Assembly (NCBI GenBank): GCA_947623455.1
Contig: OX392536.1
Location: 30,695,465 to 30,759,464, forward strand
Length of the DNA stretch: 64,000 nt
Reading direction: 5' to 3'
Origin: Mimachlamys varia
Taxonomy: Eukaryota; Mollusca; Bivalvia; Pectinida; Pectinidae
Shown here in pieces: positions 11,501-26,500 of the stretch; the first letter of the stretch is position 1, and every line of letters begins with the position of its first letter. Under the pieces are notes generated by a model that saw nothing but the letters and a program-made list of their open reading frames with translations, searched no databases and was not told where the DNA came from. A program made the position numbers and the translations under genes.

Positions 11501-14500
11501 ACATACCATCAAAGTGTCATCCCATGCTGATAATTTGATACAAGTAAGAATGAATTCCAATACAAATCCAACAAATAATAGTCAAAAATGTGATTTCCCT
11601 ATATAAACTATAGTTAAGTTTACCCCCTCCCCAGGGGCAAACATGAGACCCCAGGGTCATGAAATTCACAATTTTGGTAAAGCACCTTAAGACCCTTCCA
11701 TCTATGAAGAGTATTTGATTCTGCCATATCTAAGAGTAGAGAAGAAGATTTTTGAAATTTTTGTCAATTTGACCCTTTTTGGCTCTGCCCACCAGCCCCT
11801 GGGGGTCAACTAGGGCCAACATGCACATACCATCAAAGTGTCATCCCATGCTGATAATTTTATACAAGTTAGAATGAATTCCAATACAAATCCAACAAAT
11901 AATAGTCAAAAATGTGATTTCCCTATATAAACTATAGTAAAGTTTACCCCCTCCCCAGGGGCAAACATGAGACCCCAGGGTCATGAAATTCACAATTTTG
12001 GTAAAGAACCTTAAGACCCTTCCATCTATGAAGAGTATTTGATTCTACCATATCTGAGAGTAGAGAAGAAGATTTTTGAAATTTTTGTCAATTTGACCCT
12101 TTTTGGCTCGGCCCTCCAGCCCCTGGGGGTCAACTAGGGCCAACATGCACATACCATCAAAGTGTCATCCCATGCTGATAATTTGATACAAGTAAGAATG
12201 AATTCCAATACAAATCCAACAAATAATAGTCAAAAATGTGATTTCCCTATATAAACTATAGTAAAGTTTACCCCCTCCCCAGGGGCAAACATGAGACCCC
12301 AGGGTCATGAAATTCACAATTTTGGTAAAGCACCTTAAGACCCTTCCATCTATGAAGAGTATTTGATTCTACCATATCTGAGAGTAGAGGAGAAGATTTT
12401 TGAAGTTTTAGTCAATTTGACCCTTTTTGGCCCCGCCCCGCATGCCCCTGGGGGGTGGGGACCATATAATTCACAATGTTGGTTCACCCTCAGCAATGGA
12501 AGCTTCCTGTAAAATTTCATTGAATTTGGTTCAGCGGTTTTGGAAAAGATGTCGAAAATGTAAAAAGTTTACGGACGCACGACGACGGACAAAAGGCGAT
12601 TAGAATAGGTCACTTGAGACTTCGTCTCAGGTGACCTAAAAAGCTGATTACATTACCACGGGATGGGACGAACAACGGTAACACTATATGCCCCCCCCCC
12701 CCCCATTTCATGGCAGGGCATAAAAAGTTATTAAATGTGTGAGAGCCACAAGCAACTTACAGTCTTAATGTGATGACTCAGCTAGATGTTGTACTTACTT
12801 TCATTCCACAGTAAAACATAGTTTATAAGGAACCCGCTTTAATACAAAAAATTCATGGTTAAAACGTCGATTTTTTTTCATTCCCCACCAAGCGCTCTTT
12901 TGTTTGTATGTAACAAACTAATTTCCTTGGTCCCTTAGAGACTCATTAAAACATACTCTACTGTATATCAGGAATATTAAAAATTATTTCTATGATTCAT
13001 ACCATATTTGATATACATGTATTTCCAAAAATAACTACTGATTATTTTATTTCAGGAATCATAACCTCAAAGTTCTGGTTTAAATGATTCAAGTATTTCA
13101 TACAATGTGAAAGATAACTCAGTTTTAATCATGTTTCAAATTCACTGATCAATTAATATTTTATGAACTTCGCATTTGGAATAGAAAGGTTCAATCAAGT
13201 TCAGGAGTTCTTCCAAAATTTTAAAAGATATTGTTAAATCTGATAGAATTTTTTTTCAGTTCTGAAAACTTTGTGTTTTCTTATATGAATACAACAATAT
13301 ATTTGAATTAGTTTGAACATGACAAAATAAACAAGATAATTACAAACACAATAACTGCAGTCTACTGACAGAGAATTACAAACATTTGGATGGCCCAGTC
13401 TTACAGAGACAAACCAGTTCAAGGATACTTGCAGTATGACGACTGTTTGCAGCCGGATTCTGCTCTACACATCTTGAAGCCTGAAGCCACTTGACAGGTT
13501 AATTTGTCACAGCATGGGAAATTCATGTAGCTGCATGTAGAGGAAAAAATGGCAGTGATTTATACAAAATATGTCCTACGCCATGTGTGTATCTAGAGCT
13601 TAGCCACATGTGTCTGTATATCTTTATGATTTAAATGAATAGAATACAAAATGCCATCTCAAATAAATGTAACACCATGATCAATTTAATGTGTCATAAC
13701 ATGAATACTTCAACATATAGAATAATTCTATGTTTAAAGATCTACATTTGATTTATTGCAAGACAAAATCTTTGTTTCCAAAACTGCTGTAAAATGTACC
13801 GGGCTAAACTCTCGCCAGCTGCTTTTATTTTGTTATAGTTAAGTCTAAAAATATATTCATCTATGTTAAAGCCGAGTATAAGCTGTGGATGTGATTGGGC
13901 ACCTACCTACAAGTGGCCTGACCAATCAACTTGCAGTCTTTGTCGCAACAGATATCATCAATCATCCCTGAGTCACATTCTTCGTCCTTATCGATCCTTC
14001 CGTTTCCACAGAGACCAATTCCACCTGTGGATTCTGTAAAACAAGCTTATAGTTACTTGGATAATGTTATACATATTACTGGTAAAATTTCTAAGGGAAA
14101 TGATACAGTCAATAAATAAACAAAATTTACAGAAATTATTTTATCTCAGCTTACTGCATGATATTAGTAAAACTAGCATACTGTCTTAAATTACCAGTAG
14201 GTATGCAACAATAGTAACTTGAAAAGAAATTTGATTGAAATACTAAACCACAGCCATATTTTTATGAAATTGTATAAAGACCTTTTTTTTGTTTGTTTTT
14301 TATTTAAATACCTCTGGATAATTCTTTTGAAAATTATCAAATACTTAACAGCTTCTATACAATAGACATCCGTATCACAGACTCAACTACTCCAAGGTAT
14401 TACATATGTATTAATATTTTGTCAGAATCGTCTTTATTCTGATCATGTATTTACAGATTTATCATAATTATAGAGATTTAATTCAGCAATGCGGCGCTAT

Positions 14501-17500
14501 ACAATACTGATTAGTTTCATACATTTTTCTACAAATACAATGTTATATTTCTGTCATGCTTCACATTCATATCATTTCTGACACACAACATCAACTCACA
14601 CTCGCATACAGGTTCACATACACTAACTCTGATGATTATTGAAAAAAATGCTGAAAAGACATATCAGAGTAATTATACTTCACATGAAACATGTATTATT
14701 GGATATTGCTTTCAATTAACACACAAATTAACAAGAGCACTGCAGGGGCGAAACAATATTCACTCATCACAAGTCTCATCAATACCTTAAAATCTTCACT
14801 GAAAATAATCGTGACAGAAAAGTATCGAGAGTCAATATCTATTTTTCAGGTCATTCTCATGATCACAGAGCTACCATAACAGACTATAGACAAAGCTGAG
14901 ACATTCAGATGGCATATTAAATACAACAAACCAAGAACTGAAAGTCTTGGATTGTTGAAATCTTAAAAATCCCTGGAGCCAAATAAAGTTTTCACTTTCA
15001 AATCTTGCAAGAAAACATTTCCAAGATTTTTTATGTAAAACCCTGCGCATTTACGGACATTCAAGACCTTCCCAAACTTTAAAAGGTTGGAAAAGGCACA
15101 TCATACCCTGGTTAATTATTCAGATAGAACAAATTAAGGTCAGTCTCAGTCTGGGAAGGCGGATTAGCTTCAGGTGGGGCTGCTGGATTGTACATTGAAT
15201 CAAAGTGCAAAGTCCTTTTGAAAGCTAGGATAAGCTTATATTTTCAGGTGAAAATTGTATGTGTAATTATATGAAATCACAACTGTCTCCAAAACCTGGT
15301 ATAAATGAAGAATTATGTTATCAAAATAATGCTGTTACTTAAATTTCTAAAAAAAAAAACGGTCAGATACGCTCAGAACCATATCATATATGCTGATTGG
15401 ATCAGATGATTGTGGTCATTTGTCCATGGTATTGGAGTCTCAACTAAATAATGATTAAAAAGAGGAGGCTCAAATATGGCCTATTACCCAAACAGGTATG
15501 TAAAAATCAATCTTCTGATAGCAGTATTAGGGTGTCCCAATATTTAAATGTTTTCTGGGTATCATATTGAGGACTGATACATGTACCAGTATTAGGGTGT
15601 CCCAATATTTAATTATTTTCTGGGTATCATAATGAGGAACTGATACATGCTGTTTTTAAACATTAAATTATGATGCTAATGAGTGTTTATTTTACTTTTT
15701 CTAGTCACATGCTATAACATACAGGTCAGATCAATAATTGTAGCTATGTTACGTTAAACAGGCCCTAGTTTCATCTACGTTCCTTAACTAAAGGAAACTC
15801 CTTAACTTAAAAATCTCCATAGGAAAGCATTACAGAATTTAAGGGGAAAATCTTAACTTAAGGAACTTTCCTTAAATTCTGTAATGCTTTGCTATTGAGA
15901 TTTTTAAGTTAAGGAATTTCCTTAAGTTAAGAAACGTTGATGAAACCAGGGCAAGAATAAGGTCTAGTCTGAGGGCTTAATCTCAAGTTTGAGTACAATT
16001 TATAAATGTTAGTATATAATGTATAACATAAATACAAATACATGTATTCCTAAATCACAATGCACATCTATATCTTAGAAAGATGATGCTCCAAGGTTTA
16101 AAAAAAAAAATGGACTTTTAATTGTGCACTACACAAGATTCCAATTTTAAGGGCAATAACTCCATCAAAACTGTAACATCAATATTCTTGATATACATTC
16201 TACATGCAGAATTACATCTGATGCTTTATTGAATTTTTCCAAAAGATATAATAAAATATCTAGATTATATGAAAAGTTATATGGATTAGATTACATCATA
16301 TCTAAAGTGAAACAGGAAGACTAAGACATCCCCACAATAAAAACAAACCCTGAAAACTATGCTTTCATAAGAAAATAATGCAACTAAATCTGTATGAGTA
16401 TGGAGTAAACAATGTGTGTGTGTGGGTGGGGGTGGGGGGGGGGGGGGGGGGTGCTGTTATTACACACTTATTGTCTGAACTCATTGCATGTTTACATATT
16501 TACCTGGGAAGGAATTTTCCTCTGGAACACAATAAAATTGATGATACTACCTCTAAAGTTTCAAAAAAAAAAAATCAAAATAACTACCAATTCCAAGGGC
16601 CGTAACTCCAATAAAGTCCTTCACAAGGATATTCTTGAAATGCATGCTACGTGCAAAATTACATCTGATACTAATACTACTTTTACTTTGAAAAGTTCAG
16701 TACCATAACAATGTATGTGGACTAGGTCAGTATATTGTGTCTACAAATGAGATGAGAAAAACAAACACCAAATTCCCAACAAATTTGCCCTTTATATATG
16801 AAATTAGCTTAAAATCAACCACTTTAATCGTACTATATACACAAATGTGCAGCTTAAAACTGTGTTTAATTCTCCATACAGACCTCTAAATATGGTTCTA
16901 CAATCATAATAGCAAAGTTTGGTTTGGTTTGGTTTGGTTTATGTAGTTTTACGTCCTTTTAACAGCCAGGGTCATTTAAGGACATGCAAAGTGTTTCCTC
17001 CTTAACAAGCATACATGTATTAACTAGGATATTCAAATTACAAACTCCTTAATTAAAAAGGGCACAATTAGGATTCATAGTTGTTTTTACATTGATTTAT
17101 TCTACTCCCTAATTTTTCATGGTGGTTGTAATATATACTAAAAGTAAAATCATTCATGTGAAATATTGCCGACATTTGTCAATATAAACAAGCACAAAAA
17201 TGGGTTCAATAAGTTCATATTTTTGAAAATATAATAACAATGATATATGATATTGAAACAAAATCTTTGGAGAAGCCCAGTGTCTGGTTTGTACCTGCAG
17301 GAAATCACTTGTTATCTTCTAATTAAACTCATTCACACAATTAAAATGTTTCAAATACAAACAGTGTCTGCAGATGATCTGCTTTAATGTAAAATCATGA
17401 CATTTTCAAAACACTGGTGTCCAGCAGGTCAATAGTGCATTGATTCACACATTACATTCGGATAAAACAGATATAAAAATCATCTGACTATACAACTATA

Positions 17501-20500
17501 TCCCAAGTTTGGCTGCTCTAGCTTTTATACTTTGTGAGAAACATTGATTTTTCAAGAAATTTTAGGTTTTTACCACCAAAATGCAATAACTGTGAAAATA
17601 CTAAGTAAAGAATGTAATGTTTTCAGGTAACCATCCAAGATCAATCCTATAACCTGAAAAGCAATGCTTATGTGCCACTTCTCCGACATCCGTCGAAGGT
17701 GACACGAAAACAAGATTTATCATAACAGCAAAATTAGATAGGACCATTGACTGCAAATGTATAGATAAAATTATAGAATTAGAAATGTCTGTGAGACATA
17801 AATGCCCCCGCCCCCAGCTGGTTACATTACCACAGGACAGGACAGGAATGGATGAGACGGGACGGGACAGGATGGGATCTGAATAATATTTCCAAAGCTT
17901 TATTTAACCAAACTTTTAGCTGGATTTGTTTAATAACCATATGACAATTTCAATCAAATTTACCCCTCTGATTTGACATATTTCCCTGTACATATATAAC
18001 AATGTACCAAATGTAATATATGTTACAATTAATATCTGTTTTAAATTATAAAAGATTACCTGGTACCTACTCCGAAATACAAACATGGATACCTGATTTT
18101 AACATTTATACAGGTATGAACTTGTACATTAATTAACAACATATCGGGAATACCTGTATTCATTCATATATAATACAGTCATAAATGTTGAAATATTCAA
18201 ATCCTCATATCTATTTATAAATAAGGTATAAGATATTGTGTAAAGCATACATTTAGAATATAGAATAATAAATATAGCTTGATAGGTATTATAGAATAAT
18301 AAATATTGCTTGATAGGTATTTAAAAATCATATAAATCAATATATATAAATACATTAGTAATAAGTAGGAGAGATATCTCGGATTACAGATTCATTACCA
18401 AATACTAAAATTTAAGGTATCTGAACTCTTTGAAAATCAACATGAAAATCTGATATTTCCATTGGAATATCTTATAAAACCATTTTTCTGCGAAATTGTA
18501 CAAGCCAATTATAACTTTAAAGAATAATCTATCTGGTTGAGAGAAATTTGCTCCAATCATGATACATATTGAAATTTAGATGAAAAATGAAAGCAATCTG
18601 TTTGAAGAATCTAATAACTTCTTGTCCATATCTTTTTCTAGAAAGAATTCTAAAAAGTTTTTAAGAGGGCTATTTCGCAACAAAGCAAAGAAATCCGCAC
18701 ACTTGCCATCATGTTAAAGAAAGTTCATCATTAACAACACAACAAGCATTTTTTAATTAGGTACAGGAAATCAGACGTAGAATGTGTGGTTCACGTTTCA
18801 TTTGGTTCTGTTTACTTTCAGTCTTCGTACTTCAGTGTTTGCATCACCAAGTTTAATTTTTCATATTTTTGTTGGACGATGTTCCATGTTTTAGCTTCAA
18901 ATTTGCAAACATTGACGAGAAGTCATATATTTTATACCATAATTTAAGACCACTTTCACACAGTGGTAGATTGTTTTTAAAACATGTATTATCACATGTC
19001 ATGACCAATTAAAGCACCGTATTAACAGGAATAAGCCCCCTCCCCACTTTGGCAAATGTTCTTGGAAAAGGGTGGATGCCTGTAAATAAGCCCCCTCCCT
19101 AAATGTTGTCTCTCTTTCAATAAAAAGCATCATGATTTGTTTTTTAATTTTGTATCTGAAAATAAAAAAATATATAACTAGGTGAAAAAATGAAAAATCT
19201 ATATGGCTAAACTGAGCTCCTAGATCAAAACAGTGGAATATCCAAGATGGCAGACTTTTGTGAACAGGGGTGTATTCGTGAATAAGACCCCTCCCTACTT
19301 TTGCTTAATTATTTTTCTCAGGGGGTGGGGGCTTATTCCCGGTAAAATACGGTAGTTAAGGTAATCCTATAATGATGACATTGTTTCCCCAGCATTTTGA
19401 AAAGCTTTCTATCCAGACAATGAGAGACTCACTGTGGTTGGATATCTAAATTTGTCTGGGCTTAGCTGTCAGCCAATCAGAACTTTTGTATCTAAATATA
19501 ACTCTCATAATGAAACTGAAATTGTTGACTGAAAAAAAAAGTCTAGTTCTGAGCCATTGTTAATGGATATTTCTGTTGAGTACTAAACAATAGAGGATAT
19601 TTCTGTTAACAGCACTGCATCTAACCACCAGGTAATGTTAATGTATTCAACAGTAATATAATATATACATCTACATTTGTATACAGCAGTCCTTACCTGA
19701 ACTTTCTGTTAGAATTAAAACAAAAAAATCTTTTTTTGAAACAATCTGTGTTCAACACATTCATAAGTATTGGATGAAAGCCATCTGCCAAATCAATAGC
19801 TGAAATTTCCCAAAGCCATGTTAAGTCTTTTTCATTAATTGACTGGCAAAATCAAGTGATATGCTATGAAACCTAAATGGTTTTAATGATTTTTTTTTTT
19901 TTTGCAGTGTTAATGATCATAAAATAGTGACAGATTAGACAGGTTTTTCTATTTTTACTATCATTTGATATAAAAATTAAAAATATGAACCCATTTACCA
20001 GGTCATTCAATGTGTCTTCTACTTCAAGTGTTAGTTATATTAATCAAGATGGGATTTCATTTCCACAAATTCACAAAGCATAATTTATGAAGATATAAAG
20101 ATCAGTATGTTGAGAAGGAGCAAAAGTTTAGTGATCCTTATAAAATTTTTCACCTTTCAAAAAAAGAAAGAATCCTGTATATTCTTAAATAATTTTCTCA
20201 CAACATATGTACATGCACCTAGGATATATATATATTTTAAGATAATTTCGGTAGCATTTCAAAGATTTCTGGCATATAAAAAATCTCAAGAACTATAAAT
20301 TAAATACATTTTAACAGTAATTAACCTGATAAAAAAAGAAAATGTATGTCAAAGGCATTTAGGTCCTGATCACCAAGATATCAAACGTGTAATGTGCAAA
20401 GTAATTGTACGTAATTACATACACTCAAATAAAAATGCCAATTTCCATCCATCTGCTTTAAAGATGTAAAAGAGGAGATAACCAGCCTGAATTACCTGAG

Positions 20501-23500
20501 AAATATCTATTAAAGAAAAGATTACCAGCCTTACCTGAGAAACAGTCAAAGCCTTTATTCTGGAGCACTTTAAACACATACTGCCGACTGCAAGGTGAGA
20601 AAATCTGAAACAAAAGTATGTATCCCTCCAACAAAGTATCGACAATGGTGGTGCAATAAAACTTAAGTTATAACTTTTGTTAACATTGTCTTCAAGTTGG
20701 AAAGAATGATTTATGTAAAGATTATTATGAAATGGAAGGAATATAATATAAAATCTCCTGAAGAGCCCCCAGATGGGCGAAAGCACTAGCAAAAAGTAGT
20801 CCTAGTGTTTGGTTTTTAAATATATTTATACCGTCACATGGACATTTAAATTTTAAATTTCTTTGCTGTTATATAAGTTGGATAACTTGTTTCATAATTG
20901 TTGTAAAATAAATAAAGTATATAATGTTTAAATACCTGGTTATTGGCCTGATAGCCAGTCGTCGAACTTGGGTACATGATGAACTTGCCGCCAGACGAGG
21001 ATCTCGGAGAACAGTTGGGGGTGTCCGGGTCATGCTCACATCCCCAGTTGTGTCCTTAGGATAAGGATACACCAAATATAAACTACAGCTCATGTCTAAC
21101 GTCACAGACAGCTTAAATTTTATACAGATAAACGCATGTCTAATGTCACAGACAGCTTAAGTTTTATACAGATAAACGCATGTCTAATGTCACAGGCAGC
21201 TTAAGTTTTATACAGATAAACGCATGTCTAATGTCACAGACAGCTTAAGTTTTATACAGATAAACGCATGTCTAATGTCACAGACAGCTAAAGTTTTATA
21301 AAGATAAACGCATGTCTAATGTCACAGACAGCTAAAGTTTTATACAGATAAATGCATGTCTTATGTCATAGACAGTCAAAGTTTTATACAGATAAACGCA
21401 TGTCTAATGTCACAGACAGCTAAAGTTTTATACAGATAAACGCATGTCTTATGTCACAGACAGCTAAAGTTTCATACAGATAAACGCATGTCCAATGTCA
21501 CAGACAGCTTAAGTTTTATACAGATAAACACATGTCTATAAGTAGATATATAAGTCAGCTGATTAACCACCAGTAATTCTATCTGTGTGGTCATATCAAC
21601 ATATTATGTATGGTATCACATTTACAACATACGATGGTACAAACACAATCACTGACAATTGTTTTTTCTAAATGACAAAGACAAAATAATGACATTAGGT
21701 TACCAGACCATCAGATGGTAAAATATTTGTCCTGAAGCACTATTAATGCTATAGTTTGTTTGTGTTTTACGTCCTATTAACAGCAAGGGTCATTAATGGA
21801 TGCCCCAAATTTTTTTGGGTGAAGGAAAGCTGGAGTTCCCGAAGAAAAACCATCAAACTCTCAACCTAGAGGTGGAGGGCTAGTAGTAGCAGAATGTCAA
21901 ACACCTTAATCACTTGGTCACAATGGCCCCAACTATCAAAGTCAGGGACAAAACTGGTACAAGCATGTACCAGCAAAAGGTAGCAAATATTTAAATAGAA
22001 CTGTTCAATAGACATCACACTTACCTAATTCTGTTTGAGGAATGTTCCAGCATTGTATGAAAAGAAAAAAAACACATCTTCATACGTTTCTCAAGTACAA
22101 TTACATAGTGTTCATTTATTGAATGATGTATATAAAGTATAAACTTCATTGAATTTACAACCACAATAAAATAAGTGATTTCCACATACACAGTAATTTA
22201 TAATTCAAGGTATGGTATTTGGCAGTTTCTTATTTACACTCTTTTAAAAGTGGTATTAAAAAGTATTCAAATAATTAATGAAAATACTTAAATGCAATTA
22301 CCTATATTGATATGAAAATTGAAACCTTTAAAATAATAATTTCAAAGTTTACAATAAATGTACATACAGTTGAACTTCGTTGTCTCGAATTCGACGGGAC
22401 CGTGGTTAAACGTGAAGTTAACAGAGTATTCAAGTTTCCTGAGTTAGAATGCTATTGTAAAGCTTGGCGGGGATCGACAAAATATTTCTAACCAAACGGG
22501 ATATTTGAGTAATACGATTTAAATATGACAAGGTTTGACTGTACATCTTAACACTACTTACAAAAATATGAGGAAATCATGTTTGTTTTATATATACCGT
22601 GAGAAACAGTGAGTGTTGATGGTAAACTCATGGCGGTGCTACCCCCTGGTGTCTGAAAGGAGCTGACACCGGTGTTGACAGCCTGCTTCTTCCCATTTAC
22701 ATAGGCAGCTGTGACAATCCAAGAGTAATACCACTCAAACATTTATCTTAAACATCATTTGATAGAGGCTGAAAATTCAACTTCAAGAGAAAAGGAATGC
22801 AAACCTCCATCAATTTCATATTAATTACTTAGTATGATATTTTACGATTATGTACTTGAGAGTTGCATCAGAATTGACAATTTTTAACTCTTTTTCTCAT
22901 TATTATCAAGTGGTTTAAAGAAATTTGGGACACCTCTCCCTTTGTATGCTAAACTAACCATGTGGAAATATTTTGTTAAAATATAAAACCAAACAAGTGG
23001 AAAGTTATTGATATTGTGCAATTTCAATCTTGTTAATATGCAGATCCTTATTCTGACTCCGTTATAATGACTTAAAGGATCTGACAACATCACACAAGAG
23101 GTCATTTCTGGTGACCTTTGTATCCTCTGTACTTAACACTCCAGGCAAACTGTCTAATTGATGATATCATCTACAGCAAGTAATTTCGCAGGAAAGTTTG
23201 AACCGCTAACAAGCATTCACTTTCATGATCCTGTAAGTGGTTATTTGATTGGCTTTATGAAAATGTTTACGATAACATGACCCGTATAGAAAAGTTCTCA
23301 CTGACAGATTCTACACGCCACACCCTTTAAAATACAAACGTCCCGAATCGCTATATATTTCCCTCGATGATAACGCCATATTGTTCTGTTTTTGGAGATC
23401 GAGGAACTCTCTAGTATTACATTTGGAATGGCATGTGGCAAAAGCAGATCAATAACTATTTGCAGATATAAATTTGGGCCAATATGCCTATATGACAATA

Positions 23501-26500
23501 TAATACTAAGCTTGTTTTTACTAAAATGGAAATACAATATATTACGCAATTTAATTCATGGTTATATTTTTCATAATTCGATACTATTGCCACCCTTGTT
23601 ATACCGCCATAATTGCTGTGGACGAAAGGTGGCGGTATAACGAGGGTACACTGTATAACATACTGAGTTTTTTATGGGAGAGATGGGAGAGTACCTACCT
23701 CTAGAGCAGATTCCTCCCAGGTTACTTTTGTGAGGAGAGGCTATATAGGCGAGACCCAGCTTTCCTCGGAACGCTTGGTAGGTAAACAGGTGGCCTAGAC
23801 ACACGCGCTTAAAGTCCTCAACATGCGATTCACCGAACCACTGGAATAATGGCACATGTACTTACTAAATTACTGACATACAGTGATGTGTGATTCATCA
23901 AACCACTGGAATAATGGCACATGTACTTACTAAATTACTGACATACGGTGGTGTGTGACTCACTGAAGCACTGGAATAATGGTACATGTACTTACTAAAT
24001 TACTGATCTACAGTGACATGTGATTCACCCAACCACTGGAATAATGGCATATGTACTTACTAAATTACTGACATACAGTGACATGCGATTCACCAAACCA
24101 CTGGAATAATGGCATATGTACTTACTAAATTACTGACATACAGTGACGTGTGATTCACCAAACCACTGGAATAATGGCATATGTACTTACTAAATTACTG
24201 ATCTATAGTGACATGTGACATGTACTTACTAAATAACTGATCTACAGTGATGTGTGATTCACCAAACCACTGGAATAATGGCACATGTACTTACTAAATT
24301 ACTGACATACGGTGGTGTGTGACTCACTGAAGCACTGGGATAATGGTACATGTACTTACTAAATTACTGATCTACAGTGATGTGTGATTCGCCGAACCAC
24401 TGGAATAATGGCATATGTACTTACTAAATTACTGACATACAGTGACTTGTGATTCACTGAAGCACTGGAATAATGGCACATGTACTTACTAAATAACTGA
24501 TCTACAGTGACGTGCGATTCACTGAAGCACTGGAATAATGGCACATGTACTTACTAAATTACTGATCTACAGTGATGTGTGATTCGCCGAACCACTGGAA
24601 TAATGGTACATGTACTTACTAAATTACTGATCTCGGTGACATGTGACATGTACTTACTAAATAACTGATCTACAGTGACGTGCGATTCACTGAAGCACTG
24701 GCATAATGCAATTAGGTGTTAACCTCTGAATCCTCCAAAGAGGATCTCCCTCATTCCACAGTTCTAATGAGGAAGAAAGTGTGTGAAATGAAACTGAAAC
24801 TGCTATTTGTCTTTCCCTTCTTACATAACAAAATCACTTTAAAAGTGTTCATTTGATCCTGTTATGGTCAGTAACTAGGATATCATTTGACCACAGGATG
24901 TAGATTTTGACTTTGTGTGAATTTGGATTTAAATGAGGAAGATTTGTGATTAAGGTTATATATAAACACTTACTTACAACATACTTTCCAGGCTTTTCCA
25001 AGTGGTGGATGCTAGGTGGCGTGGTTACTTCAGATTTGTGTATTTGTTTCTCTCTGGATTCCCAGCAATTGTACTTATTAATATGGCTAGATTGACAGAA
25101 TCTAATGAATTTTCAAGCCGTAACCTGAGACTTTATCATCAAATTCAGCCTCATAAGTGTACCAGGGTAGACTAACACTGCAGGAAGGGTAACTGTCAAT
25201 CTTCCATTGCTTCATTAAAGGCCCGATTTATGTATCTTTTGGCAGAACTTTAAGCGAAAATCAAGTCTAAAAAATTATTATATTAAAAATTTTATGATTT
25301 AGTTAAGATTAACTGATATCGGCAATATTCAAGTTGAATTCTTATGTGGGTATAAGTACAGCAGCAGTTGTAGCTCGGTACTTGTAAACATGTATCCATT
25401 TTGAACTGTCGTCTGACTTCGGCTTGTTGTTTTAGTGGTCTTCGCCTAAATTGTTTTGAATTCTTTGGAATTTTCTGTCAAGAGTTTTTCGGTAGTTACC
25501 TTATTTTTGAATGGTTATCAACTGGATTTTTTTTTCAGAATTTTTCAGAATCACAAAACATTCCCTTAAGATGCTTATATTGGGCCTTTAAGGATACCTG
25601 GGTAATTAACAGAATCCTTTGTGTATCTTAAAACTTACATCTAGGACATTGGACATGTCATTGACACGGTTCTCCATGTTGTAATGATTGTTGTCCCCAC
25701 TTCTGGTGTACGATTCATGAAGAATGATCTACAACACCAAATAAAATACTATATAATCATATGATACAGAAATATGTCAACTCATATATTCCTCACCTGA
25801 CATAAAAATAAAAATGTCTACAAAACATAACTGTTACATTCTTATGCAGATAAGTGTAATTTTATCTGTTATATTACATTTTTCACTGAAAGTTCTTCTT
25901 TAAGCATTCGAAGGAGAAATTGCATTCACATAGCTATGAATGCCATTTGATCAGCATCATTTTGAAGCTCTTCTTCCCACCTTGAATAACATGAGACAAC
26001 CATTGGAAGCAAACATTCTGGTGGTGTAAGACAATTTCTGGGATCTTGAATGCACTGATGATATACAGACACTTGAATATCCAAAATATAAGGAAATCTC
26101 TGTATCTAGATTAATAATTAACTCTTAGACTGTTGATTTAAAAATGTTAATACTTAACAGTTGTTCACATCATTTCAATATTCATAATGGCTTCAAGAAA
26201 TACTACTGATTAAAGTTCATACTGACATATTTTGTTTTGTTTAATTCTGATAATTATAAGAACTTCTATATCTTTGGTCCTTAGGTTTAGACATATTTAA
26301 ACTTATCTCACACTTGACTTTTATGTTAAGAATTATCAAACTTTGCTCTCAAATGAAGATGTTGAACTGATAACACATTACGGCCTAGACCATATTATGA
26401 CCTTGGAATCCTAAACACAAAACTAATTTATTCATTGCATTTTCATACTTCTAAATGACCTTTTCAAAAAACTTTGATAAAATCTTAAGAAATTTGCTAG

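Larger units (their letters stand above)
14034..20534. other. copy A intron 14 (about 6.5 kb)
   Basis: No exon seen. Contains the MITEs, SINE tail, poly-G tract and interspersed repeats listed separately; 14040-15500, 17000-17780, 17900-19000 and 19360-20450 are AT-rich with nothing recognisable. Confidence 0.6.

Noticed and set aside
20936..22708. Both genes first appear to be dead proteases (HGHNWG instead of HELGHNWG).
   Set aside because: A 6-nt exon with perfect splice sites, identical in both copies, restores Glu-Leu in frame; loss of function is not the simplest reading.
23841..24705. Regular repeats considered as a CRISPR array.
   Set aside because: Tandem units are contiguous with no unique spacers and the DNA is animal; it is a minisatellite.
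24970..25030. Sequence conserved in both arms (cctagcatccaccacttgg) between exons 9 and 10, tried as an extra exon.
   Set aside because: Exon 9 joins exon 10 in phase 0 and fits ADAM17 length; conservation matches general arm similarity.
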